Origin: Chitinophaga sp.
GTDB lineage: Bacteria; Bacteroidota; Bacteroidia; Chitinophagales; Chitinophagaceae
Direction: 5' to 3'
Assembly: GCF_019236475.1 (NCBI RefSeq)
Contig: NZ_JAFAIX010000002.1
Location: 1 to 64,000 of the forward strand
Length of the DNA stretch: 64,000 nt
Shown piece after piece: positions 56,529 through 64,000 of this stretch (position 1 is the stretch's first letter; the number at the start of each line of letters is the position of its first letter). The notes under the pieces are model-generated. The model searched no databases and was not told the origin of the DNA. It saw only the letters and a program-made list of their open reading frames with translations. A program made the position numbers and the translations under genes.

Positions 56529-58712
56529 ATGAAAAGAATTACCCTGTTAATGTTATTCCTGCAGGGAGCGGTACTCCTGTTGCAGGCTCAACCGGGCCCT
56601 ATGTTTCCATGGAGTACGGATGGCTCCGGTACCTATCAGTTGGTAAATGATGGTATCGCTTATGTTCCTTGCAATGGCGGTGCTCCCACCATCAAAGTGC
56701 CTACTAGCCTGATGCGCCCGGGAGGGACCGGTCAGCCGCTGGATGTGAAAAGCTTCGAATTTTATCAACAAGACTCCCGCGTTTTATTATTTACCAATAC
56801 CCGCAGGGTATGGCGCTATGAAACAAAAGGAGATTACTGGGTACTGGACCTAACCACCAAGAAGCTGCGCCAGTTGGGCAAAGGCCGCCCTGCATCTTCC
56901 TTGATGTTTGCAAAAATTTCTCCTGATGGCAAAAATGCGGCGTATGTAAGTGATCATAACATTTATGTGGAAGACCTGGCCACTGGCGCAATTAAAGCCC
57001 TTACTACCAATGGCAATCGCCACTTTATCAACGGTACTTTTGATTGGGTATATGAAGAGGAACTGGATTGCCGCGATGGTTTCCGCTGGAGCCCCGATAG
57101 CAAAAGCATTGCCTATTGGCAGTTGGATGCTACCAAGACCCGCGACTTCCTCATGATTAATAATACAGACTCCATCTATTCTTTTACCATTCCAGTAGAA
57201 TATCCAGTTGCAGGCCAAGATCCTTCTGCTTGTAGAGTAGGTGTAGTAAATATACAGACCGCCCGCACGAACTGGATGAATGTGCCCGGAGATGCCCGTC
57301 AGCACTATATTCCAAGAATGGAGTGGATTCCAAATTCTAATGAATTCATCATTCAACAAGTCAATAGACGCCAGAATGAAAGTAAGATTATGGTTTGTCG
57401 TGCCGACAATGGAGCTACTAGAACAGTATATACAGAGAAAGATGCTACCTGGATTGATACCAAAGGTACTTGGGATGATACTGGCATTAAAGGCTGGGAT
57501 TTCCTTCCTGACGGTAAGTCCTTCCTGTGGCTAAGTGAAGAAGATGGCTGGCGTCATGTATATCATGTCTCCCTAACTAATAATACCGCAAAACTATTGA
57601 CACCAGGCAATTACGATGTAATTAAACTCCTGCGTGCAGATGTAGCTACCAATTCGATTTACTTCCTCGCTTCTCCAGAAAACCCAGTACAACAATATTT
57701 GTACAAGGTACCGCTGACAGGCGGTCCGGCTGAAAGACTGACTCCTGCGGCATTTAGCGGGACTAACAAGTATGAAATGTCGCCGTACAGCCTTTGGACA
57801 TACCATTCTTTATCTACTTGGAAATTGTATCGTCCACTGAATGAGTTTATCAATCTGAAAGATACGCCAGTGGTAAGCAAGAAGATGCAGGATGGCATGA
57901 AGAACTTTATCAATCCAACAAAGAACCTGGAATATGTACAGGTAACAACAGTAGATGGCGTAAAGATAGATGGATTTATGGTGAAGCCAACAAACTTTGA
58001 TCCGTCTAAAAAATACCCTATTATCTTCACCGTGTATGGTGGTCCTGCGGCAGCCACTACGCTGGATTCCTGGTATGTAGGCCGGGATCGACTTTACAAA
58101 GGTAACATGGCAGATGATGGATATATTTATGTATCGTTTGATAACCGTGGTACGCCTTTGCCAAAAGGAAGAGAGTGGAGAAAAGCGATCTACCAAAAAA
58201 TTGGTGCGATCGATACTCGCGATCAGGCAATGGCAGCAAAAGCATTGATGGAGAAATATGCTTTCATTGATTCTACGCGTACCCTTATCTGGGGCTGGAG
58301 CGGTGGCGGTACCATGACGTTGAACTTGCTTTGCCAATATCCAGGTATTTTCAAATCTGGCGTAGCCATAGCACCTGTTACGAATTTATTGACCTACGAT
58401 AATATTTACCAGGAGCGTTATACTGGTTTGCCACAAGAAGACATGGATGCCTATAAAAAAGGCTCCCCTGTATCTTATGCGGAACACATGGAAGGCAACC
58501 TGCTGATGATTCAAGGTACGGGAGATGATAATGTACACTATCAGAATTCTGAAATGATGCTGAATGCACTCATCAAGTATAATAAGCAGTTTCAATTCAT
58601 GGCATATCCCAATCGTACACATAGCATTTCAGAAGGAGAAGGAACTGAAGAGCATCTGTCGACGCTGTTTACCAACTTTGTGAAATCGCATTGTGCGCCG
58701 GGAGCGAAGTAG
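56529..58712 (+). CDS. Dipeptidyl peptidase IV (S9 family), secreted
   Basis: 727 residues with a signal peptide (MKRITLLMLFLQGAVLLLQAQ). An N-terminal eight-bladed propeller includes the DPP-IV double Glu motif in VYEEELDCRDGF. The C-terminal alpha/beta hydrolase has Ser591 (GWSGGG), Asp666/667 (GTGDDNVHY) and His698 (NRTHSI). It removes Xaa-Pro or Xaa-Ala dipeptides from peptide N-termini in the periplasm. Proline-rich substrates such as collagen peptides would suit it, but its distance from the hydroxylysine locus makes that link only suggestive. Confidence 0.95.
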   Translation: MKRITLLMLFLQGAVLLLQAQPGPMFPWSTDGSGTYQLVNDGIAYVPCNGGAPTIKVPTSLMRPGGTGQPLDVKSFEFYQQDSRVLLFTNTRRVWRYETKGDYWVLDLTTKKLRQLGKGRPASSLMFAKISPDGKNAAYVSDHNIYVEDLATGAIKALTTNGNRHFINGTFDWVYEEELDCRDGFRWSPDSKSIAYWQLDATKTRDFLMINNTDSIYSFTIPVEYPVAGQDPSACRVGVVNIQTARTNWMNVPGDARQHYIPRMEWIPNSNEFIIQQVNRRQNESKIMVCRADNGATRTVYTEKDATWIDTKGTWDDTGIKGWDFLPDGKSFLWLSEEDGWRHVYHVSLTNNTAKLLTPGNYDVIKLLRADVATNSIYFLASPENPVQQYLYKVPLTGGPAERLTPAAFSGTNKYEMSPYSLWTYHSLSTWKLYRPLNEFINLKDTPVVSKKMQDGMKNFINPTKNLEYVQVTTVDGVKIDGFMVKPTNFDPSKKYPIIFTVYGGPAAATTLDSWYVGRDRLYKGNMADDGYIYVSFDNRGTPLPKGREWRKAIYQKIGAIDTRDQAMAAKALMEKYAFIDSTRTLIWGWSGGGTMTLNLLCQYPGIFKSGVAIAPVTNLLTYDNIYQERYTGLPQEDMDAYKKGSPVSYAEHMEGNLLMIQGTGDDNVHYQNSEMMLNALIKYNKQFQFMAYPNRTHSISEGEGTEEHLSTLFTNFVKSHCAPGAK

Positions 58713-58762
58713 ATTTTTTATGGCGAAGGAAGAAGTTAATTCTTTACCTTCGCCTCCCTAAA

Positions 58763-59161
58763 ATGAGTGATATGTCTAAAACCAGGATTATTGGTATCAT
58801 CGCAACGGCAGCAATTATTATCTGTGCTTTTCTGCCTTGGTCAGAAATCAATGATGCACATCTGAAGCACTTGATATTTACCGGTGTGAATACAGAAGGA
58901 TCCAGTTATGGAGAACCGGGAAAACTGAATATTTTCCTATCAGTATTAGGTTTGGTCATGTTTGCATTGCGTAAAAAATGGACCCTGCGTGTCAATCTGT
59001 TTGTATGCGGATTCCTGCTGGCATGGACATTCCGGAATGTCTTGATTTTCTCCCGTTGTGAGGTGGGTATTTGTCCACAGGTGCATATCGCATTATATAT
59101 TTCTGTAGTGGCTGCACTGGCAGCATTCTTATCTGTGCTGTTTACCAGGGTAGATCAATAA
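58763..59161 (+). CDS. Hypothetical membrane protein (~132 aa)
   Basis: Start at the ATG at 58763 (a second ATG is at 58772). About four hydrophobic segments: IIGIIATAAIIICAFLPW, IFLSVLGLVMFAL, LFVCGFLLAWTF and IALYISVVAALAAFLSVLF. TACCTTCG 10 bases upstream resembles a -7 element. No family recognised. It converges with the VIT-like gene, 4 bases apart. Confidence 0.7.
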   Translation: MSDMSKTRIIGIIATAAIIICAFLPWSEINDAHLKHLIFTGVNTEGSSYGEPGKLNIFLSVLGLVMFALRKKWTLRVNLFVCGFLLAWTFRNVLIFSRCEVGICPQVHIALYISVVAALAAFLSVLFTRVDQ

Positions 59162-59165
59162 ACAC

Positions 59166-59807
59166 TTACCATACTTTCTGCAGGATCCAAGTACCTGCCA
59201 TTACACCAGCGCCCATTAACCAATAACGTATAACAATTGGTAATGGGCGCTGTGCTGTTAATTTGGCTTTGATAAAGCTGAATATTGTTAATCCCAGGAA
59301 AACCAACATCATGCTGGTTTGAGAAGCAGCATTGAAGTTTTCATTAGAGAGATACGGACACACTGACAATGCACCGCCCATCAGAAAAAAGAGTCCTGTA
59401 AATATGGAACTTCTGATGGCACGGCCACGACTAAACGTAGTTTCCTTCACCTGTTCTTCCTCCAGTGTACGTTCCCATAAATCCGCATCTTTTTTCATTT
59501 CCTCTGCGATATGATCAATGGTTGTTTCACTGATATCCAATCCCTGTAATTTCTTCTTTTCTTCGGGAGTGAGCAGGGGATTGTCATGCTGCAAATCTCC
59601 GCGATTGGCGTGGAAAGCACTAAACATTACCAGCAACGTACCAATGATCCAAATGGCCAACTGGAGGTTGTAGAATGTTTGCACTTCCATGGCGAAATGC
59701 TGTATGACCTGCGTAGAAAAGAAAAGCAGGAATAACCCATCTGGGAAACCGACTAATAAGTCGGTACTCCATCCGGAGCTTCGGATGGCTTTGTGGCTGT
59801 CCGCCAT
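59166..59807 (-). CDS. VIT1/CCC1-like membrane protein
   Basis: 213 residues. About five hydrophobic segments flank an acidic cytoplasmic stretch (residues ~85-130, rich in Glu and Lys, e.g. EEMKKDADLWERTLEEEQ). The N-terminal DLLVGFPDGLFLLFFSTQ resembles the DG motif of VIT family iron/manganese transporters, and the acidic loop suits a metal-binding domain. Identity is weaker than for other genes; a divergent VIT relative is the best guess. Confidence 0.6.
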   Translation of the reverse strand: MADSHKAIRSSGWSTDLLVGFPDGLFLLFFSTQVIQHFAMEVQTFYNLQLAIWIIGTLLVMFSAFHANRGDLQHDNPLLTPEEKKKLQGLDISETTIDHIAEEMKKDADLWERTLEEEQVKETTFSRGRAIRSSIFTGLFFLMGGALSVCPYLSNENFNAASQTSMMLVFLGLTIFSFIKAKLTAQRPLPIVIRYWLMGAGVMAGTWILQKVW

Positions 59808-59835
59808 GTATGTAATAATTTTAAATTCCTGATGT

Positions 59836-61077
59836 CTAGCGGTGGAATGTTGATTCCAGGCTGCGCTGAATGATGCTTACACAATCCAACACCTGGGCTG
59901 CATTAATCAGCAGGGGTGGGGCGAAGCGGATTTTATCGCCATGGGTGGGTTTTGCCAGCAAGCCATTTTCTTTTAAGGTGAGGCAGAGGTCCCAGGCCGC
60001 TTCAGGGTCATCGTGTTTAACGACGATTGCATTTAGCAAGCCTTTTCCACGGATGGTGGTAATGTAAGGAGATTGGATATCGTGCAAGGCCTTACGCAGC
60101 AGTATTCCCATCGCCTCGGCATTTTCCGCCATTTTTTCGGTCTTGAGTACTTCCAGCGCAGTGATGGCCACTTTACAGGCCAGTGGATTACCACCGTAAG
60201 TGGAACCGTGTTCTCCTGGTTTGATTGTCAGCATGATATCGTCATCGGCGAGGACAGCGCTCACAGGCAAGGTTCCGCCCGACAAAGCTTTGCCAAGTAT
60301 CAGGATATCAGGTCTTACATTTTCGTGATCACAAGCCAGCATTTTGCCGGTACGTGCAAGGCCCGTTTGGATTTCATCGGCCATAAACAGCACATGGGCA
60401 TCTTTACAATACTGGTAAGCCTGTGCAAGATAGCCTTCGTCAGGTACTACCACACCGGCTTCTCCCTGGATAGGTTCTACCAGGAAGCCTGCTACATTTT
60501 TATCTTGCAGGGCCTGTTCCAGTGCATTCAGGTTATTGAAAGGAATAATTTCATAACCTGGCATGTAAGGACCAAAATTATTTCTAGCATCCGGATCGGT
60601 ACTGAAGGAGATCACATTTAAAGTACGTCCGTGGAAATTATGGCCGCAAACGATAATCTTAGCCTTGTTTTCAGGAATACCTTTTACTTGGTATCCCCAA
60701 CGGCGACACAGCTTCAGGGCAGTTTCTACGGCTTCCACGCCCGTGTTCATCGGCAGGACTTTATCATACCCGAAGTAGCGGGTGATATATTCCGCATATT
60801 CTCCTAACAGATCGCTATGAAATGCGCGGGAGGTTAAAGTAAGTTTTTGTGCCTGTTCAATCAGGGTGGCTATAATCGCAGGGTGACAATGCCCTTGGTT
60901 TACAGCACTATAGCCCGAGAGGAAATCGTAGTATTGTTTACCGTCAACGTCCCACAGGTATACGCCCTTGCCTCGGTCCAAAACCACAGGTAAAGGGTGA
61001 TAGTTATGTGCGCCATACTGTTCTTCCAGATCCAGAAAATGTTGCGTTCTTTCCGTAAATGTATTTGTGGGTATCAT
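59836..61077 (-). CDS. rocD: Ornithine aminotransferase
   Basis: 413 residues. Class III aminotransferase matching ornithine-oxo-acid transaminases: [20 protein letters not shown] near the N-terminus, [30 protein letters not shown] and the PLP lysine in ILGKALSGG. It converts ornithine and 2-oxoglutarate to glutamate semialdehyde and glutamate in arginine/ornithine breakdown. It lies on the same strand as the ACBP gene, 18 bases downstream of it. Confidence 0.94.
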   Translation of the reverse strand: MIPTNTFTERTQHFLDLEEQYGAHNYHPLPVVLDRGKGVYLWDVDGKQYYDFLSGYSAVNQGHCHPAIIATLIEQAQKLTLTSRAFHSDLLGEYAEYITRYFGYDKVLPMNTGVEAVETALKLCRRWGYQVKGIPENKAKIIVCGHNFHGRTLNVISFSTDPDARNNFGPYMPGYEIIPFNNLNALEQALQDKNVAGFLVEPIQGEAGVVVPDEGYLAQAYQYCKDAHVLFMADEIQTGLARTGKMLACDHENVRPDILILGKALSGGTLPVSAVLADDDIMLTIKPGEHGSTYGGNPLACKVAITALEVLKTEKMAENAEAMGILLRKALHDIQSPYITTIRGKGLLNAIVVKHDDPEAAWDLCLTLKENGLLAKPTHGDKIRFAPPLLINAAQVLDCVSIIQRSLESTFHR

Positions 61078-61095
61078 TCTACAAAATTAAATCAA

Positions 61096-61353
61096 TTAAC
61101 CTTTCAATCGCTGCACCAGTGCAACGTACTCTTTCATGGCATCTTCCTTGGATTTGCCTTTTTGCTCTTCCCAGGCATTGTGTTTGGCTTTTGCTACAAA
61201 ATCAAATGGATTGGATGGTCCGTCTCCAGTGGCATCGCCTTCTGTTGCTTGCTTATATAAAGAATATAGCTGCAACAGGATTTCGTTAGATGGCTTTTCA
61301 GGGAGAGTTTTACTAGTTGCTACCGCCTGTTCAAATTCCTGTGTAAGTTCCAT
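61096..61353 (-). CDS. Acyl-CoA-binding protein
   Basis: 85 residues, the normal ACBP length. Conserved features are LLQLYSLYKQATEGDATG and the final helices with DFVAKAKHNAWEEQKG and SKEDAMKEYVALVQ. It binds long-chain acyl-CoA esters in the cytosol. It is immediately upstream of rocD, possibly co-transcribed, with no obvious functional link. Confidence 0.95.
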   Translation of the reverse strand: MELTQEFEQAVATSKTLPEKPSNEILLQLYSLYKQATEGDATGDGPSNPFDFVAKAKHNAWEEQKGKSKEDAMKEYVALVQRLKG

Positions 61354-61440
61354 AGACCCTTATTTTAAGAGATGAATGATCGTTGTTTTACTAAGGTGCA
61401 GATAAATTAAACATTCACCAAATAAACCAACTAATTTTAA

Positions 61441-61448
61441 TACCTTTG
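61441..61448 (+). promoter_or_regulatory. Putative -7 element (TACCTTTG) of lepA
   Basis: Matches TAnnTTTG, 57 bases before the lepA ATG at 61506. No clear -33 element seen. Confidence 0.5.
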
Positions 61449-61505
61449 CGGGCTGAAATGGCCTGATCTGCAATGAGATCATCCATCGTACCAGTAAATC
61501 ATCAT

Positions 61506-63302
61506 ATGAAGAATATTCGCAATTTTTGTATTATTGCCCATATTGACCACGGTAAGAGTACCCTGGCTGACCGTTTGTTGGAGTTTACCAAAACAATTTC
61601 AGACCGCGACATGCAAGCGCAGGTACTGGACGACATGGATCTGGAGCGTGAAAAAGGGATTACCATTAAGAGTCACGCTATTCAAATGAACTACACCGCC
61701 AAGAACGGTGAAAAATATACTTTTAACCTGATCGATACTCCCGGCCACGTGGACTTCTCTTATGAAGTATCCCGCGCACTGGCTGCTTGTGAAGGCGCCC
61801 TTCTCCTGGTAGATGCTGCACAAGGTATCCAAGCACAAACGATTTCCAACCTTTACCTGGCATTGGAAAACGACCTCGAAATCATCCCTGTTATCAATAA
61901 AATTGATATGCCAGGCGCAATGATCGAGGAAGTAAAAGACCAAATTATCGAATTGATCGGTGTTAAGGACGAAGATATCCTCCTGGCTTCCGGTAAAACC
62001 GGTATTGGTATTGAGGAAATCCTGGAAGCGATTGTTGCCCGTATCCCTGCCCCTGAAGGCAATCCGGAAGCACCGCTGCAGGCCCTGATCTTTGACTCCG
62101 TATTTAACTCCTTCCGTGGTATTATCGCTTATTTCCGCATATATAACGGTACACTTAAGAAAGGCGATAAAATCCGCTTTGTCAACACCGGCGAAGAATA
62201 TGAAGCCGATGAGGTAGGTATCCTCAAACTCGGCCTCGAACCGAAGAACGAGGTGCACACCGGAGACGTAGGTTATATCATCACCGGTATTAAAAATGCC
62301 AAAGAAGTAAAAGTAGGGGATACCATCACCCTGGCTAGCAACCCTTGCCTGGATGGCATCAAAGGTTTCCAGGAAGTAAAGCCAATGGTATTTGCTGGTA
62401 TCTTCCCTGTGGTAACAGAAGATTTCGAAGAGCTGCGTGATTGTATGGATAAACTCCAACTGAATGACGCTTCTCTGACATATGAATTGGAAACTTCTCA
62501 GGCACTTGGTTTCGGTTTCCGTTGCGGCTTCCTCGGTATGCTCCACATGGAAATCATCCAGGAAAGACTGGAGCGTGAGTTTAACCAAACAGTAATCACC
62601 ACAGTTCCAAACGTAGGCTTTATCGCCTATGATACCAAAGAAGAAAAAGCCATCACGGTAAATAACCCGTCAGAAATGCCGGACCCTACCAAGATGTCCA
62701 AAATCGAAGAACCTTGGATTCGTGCACAGATCATCACCAAACCAGATTATATCGGTAACATCATGACGCTCTGTCTGGGTAAACGTGGTCTCTTGCTGAA
62801 CCAAAGCTACCTGACCACTACCCGCGTGGAACTGATGTTTGAACTGCCGTTGACAGAAATCGTGTTCGACTTCTATGATAAGTTAAAAAGCCAAACCCGT
62901 GGTTATGCGTCTTTTGACTATACGCCGATTGGCTTCCGTGAAAGCGATATTGTGAAAATGGATATCCTGTTGAACGGTGATAAAGTGGATGCCTTGAGCG
63001 CCCTGATTCACCGCAGCCGTGCACAGGATTTCGGTCGCAAACTTTGCGAAAAACTGAAAGAACTGCTGCCACGCCAACAATTCTTGATCGCCATCCAGGC
63101 CGCTGTGGGCGCGAAGATCGTTGCCCGTGAAAACATCAGCGCAATGCGTAAAGACGTAACCGCAAAATGTTATGGTGGTGACATCTCCCGTAAACGTAAA
63201 CTCCTGGAGAAACAGAAAGAAGGTAAAAAACGTATGCGTCAAATCGGAAACGTAGAAGTACCACAGGAAGCATTCCTGGCCGTACTGAAACTGGATGAAT
63301 AG
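61506..63302 (+). CDS. lepA: Elongation factor 4 (LepA)
   Basis: Start at the ATG at 61506 ([20 protein letters not shown]) gives 598 residues, as in E. coli LepA; the longer frame from 61473 is not supported. The G domain has [17 protein letters not shown] and NKIDMP. The LepA-specific C-terminal region contains [20 protein letters not shown]. It is a ribosome-associated GTPase implicated in back-translocation or initiation. A hairpin pair follows. Confidence 0.98.
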   Translation: MKNIRNFCIIAHIDHGKSTLADRLLEFTKTISDRDMQAQVLDDMDLEREKGITIKSHAIQMNYTAKNGEKYTFNLIDTPGHVDFSYEVSRALAACEGALLLVDAAQGIQAQTISNLYLALENDLEIIPVINKIDMPGAMIEEVKDQIIELIGVKDEDILLASGKTGIGIEEILEAIVARIPAPEGNPEAPLQALIFDSVFNSFRGIIAYFRIYNGTLKKGDKIRFVNTGEEYEADEVGILKLGLEPKNEVHTGDVGYIITGIKNAKEVKVGDTITLASNPCLDGIKGFQEVKPMVFAGIFPVVTEDFEELRDCMDKLQLNDASLTYELETSQALGFGFRCGFLGMLHMEIIQERLEREFNQTVITTVPNVGFIAYDTKEEKAITVNNPSEMPDPTKMSKIEEPWIRAQIITKPDYIGNIMTLCLGKRGLLLNQSYLTTTRVELMFELPLTEIVFDFYDKLKSQTRGYASFDYTPIGFRESDIVKMDILLNGDKVDALSALIHRSRAQDFGRKLCEKLKELLPRQQFLIAIQAAVGAKIVARENISAMRKDVTAKCYGGDISRKRKLLEKQKEGKKRMRQIGNVEVPQEAFLAVLKLDE

Positions 63303-63322
63303 TAAGAATTACTCTTTAGCCT

Positions 63323-63351
63323 GTTGTCCCGGCCCACTGGGCAGGGACAAC
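63323..63351. repeat. Palindromic element after lepA (GTTGTCCC type)
   Basis: GTTGTCCC pairs with GGGACAAC, with inner GCCC/GGGC, followed by GAAAAG. Resembles the palindrome at 22192-22221. Confidence 0.55.
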
Positions 63352-63363
63352 GAAAAGATAAAT

Positions 63364-63400
63364 AAATCGGGAATGATGTCGCAGACGTCATTCCCGATTT
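63364..63400 (+). terminator. Hairpin terminator of lepA
   Basis: AAATCGGGAATGA pairs with TCATTCCCGATTT around a short inner stem, with CATTTTTAG following. Confidence 0.75.
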
Positions 63401-63586
63401 CATTTTTAGTCTACCCTGGAGAGACGGGCAGGAGATTGTACCACCGAAGAAATTATATAAATCATAGTAAAGATTGTATAACAGTTCCCCACTGTATCTG
63501 AGCGACCTTTGAAAAGTCAATCGGCAGACATCCTAATACGGTAACGCCTATACGTAATCACTAATTTTATATAAATTCAAATCAAT

Positions 63587-63796
63587 ATGGAAACGTACAA
63601 ATTCAAAACAAACATCAATTGCAGTGGCTGTGTAGCAGCAGTTACGCCACATCTGAATAAAGAAGAAGGTATTAGCCACTGGAATGTAGACACCAAAGTG
63701 GATGAAAAAATACTAACCGTAGAAGCACATGGCAAGACTGCTGAAGAAGTAGCTGCTGTGGTGGCAAAAGCCGGCTTTGCGGCTGAAAAAATCTAA
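63587..63796 (+). CDS. Heavy-metal-associated (HMA) domain protein
   Basis: 69 residues, a single ferredoxin-like HMA domain. The metal-binding CxxC is in INCSGCVAAVTP near residues 12-15, followed by GISHWNVDTKVDEKILTV. Such proteins are usually copper chaperones or free metal-binding domains. The usual Met before the first Cys (MxCxxC) is replaced (NINCSGC). No copper ATPase is adjacent. Confidence 0.88.
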   Translation: METYKFKTNINCSGCVAAVTPHLNKEEGISHWNVDTKVDEKILTVEAHGKTAEEVAAVVAKAGFAAEKI

Positions 63797-63853
63797 TGTA
63801 ATCAGGTAAATCAGGTCATTCTGATACATAGAGATAAATTAAACGGGAGTAAG

Positions 63854-63861
63854 TATATTTG
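63854..63861 (+). promoter_or_regulatory. Putative -7 element (TATATTTG) of the last gene
   Basis: Matches TAnnTTTG, 14 bases before the ATG at 63876. Confidence 0.5.
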
Positions 63862-63875
63862 AGTAAAGCAATTTT

Positions 63876-64000
63876 ATGAAGAATATACTGCTCCCATTTT
63901 TGTTTGTGTTCATCTCGGTTGCTGTGTTTGCCCAACAGACGCCTCCTCCCGCCCAACAGGTCTTGAAAGAAGCTACAGAACAGGCCTCCAAAGAAAAGAA
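63876..64000 (+). CDS. N-terminus of a secreted protein, truncated by the window edge
   Basis: Reads MKNILLPFLFVFISVAVFAQ, a clear signal peptide, then a Gln/Pro/Lys-rich stretch (QQTPPPAQQVLKEATEQASK). Only 41 codons are visible. The start resembles secreted thioredoxin-like proteins of this group, but identity cannot be decided. Confidence 0.65.
   Translation, partial: MKNILLPFLFVFISVAVFAQQTPPPAQQVLKEATEQASKEK

Noticed and set aside
56529..58712. DPP-IV as part of the collagen-directed locus
   Set aside because: It lies 24 kb away with unrelated neighbours; DPP-IV is widespread in Bacteroidota. Kept only as a side remark.
61599..62588. 329-codon minus-strand frame
   Set aside because: Antisense to lepA, which is unmistakable on the other strand.

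Overview
The window looks like chromosomal DNA of a Bacteroidota member close to Chitinophaga (inference). The signs are SusC/SusD outer-membrane transport genes, promoters of the Bacteroidota type (TAnnTTTG at -7 with TTG or TTTG 19-20 bp upstream), weak Shine-Dalgarno sites, TPR-fused regulators, and a giant repeat-built surface protein of the kind exported by type IX secretion. No species was assigned.

Layout. 1-4812 (minus) is the N-terminal part of a giant secreted protein with tandem 87-89 residue modules, running off the left edge. 5.2-13.1 kb is housekeeping: rpmI-rplT, ispE, a bifunctional nuclease, etfBA, tilS, an isochorismatase-fold hydrolase, a rhomboid protease and rlmH. 13.2-15.4 kb holds five tRNA-Arg(ACG) genes, partly in tandem ~220 bp units, together with a deletion scar joining two decapitated genes.

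15.6-32.0 kb is the most interesting part. A TPR-HTH regulator is followed by susC-susD, a GH2 beta-galactosidase, a GH63 alpha-glucosidase, a kinase/phospho-lyase fusion resembling human HYKK + PHYKPL, a DUF1338 (HglS-type) 2-oxoadipate dioxygenase, and an ALDH7 (antiquitin-type) dehydrogenase. From the GH2 gene onward the genes are separated by 12 bases or less. Read together they form a near-complete route for the collagen glycan Glc(alpha1-2)Gal(beta)-O-hydroxylysine. Glucose is removed by GH63, galactose by GH2, and hydroxylysine is phosphorylated and then eliminated to 2-aminoadipate semialdehyde. ALDH7 oxidises this to 2-aminoadipate, and after a transamination not encoded here DUF1338 would make D-2-hydroxyglutarate. 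I propose this as a dedicated glycosylated-hydroxylysine utilisation locus.

32.0-46.0 kb holds an ArsR-controlled set of SRPBCC proteins with a clear operator, two methyltransferases, stress-type genes (KGG protein, Lys/Ala-rich DUF6496 protein, MscS channel), a divergent histidine-decarboxylase-like/Lrp pair, a TPR histidine kinase, a Tet-like MFS pump and two outer-membrane barrels. 46-64 kb holds an aldo/keto reductase, a TolC-RND-adaptor efflux operon whose pump lacks two canonical proton-relay residues, MarC and TRIC membrane proteins, a DPP-IV peptidase, ornithine aminotransferase, an acyl-CoA-binding protein, lepA, a small HMA protein and the start of another secreted protein.

All family calls come from reading sequences against remembered family features; no search was run.
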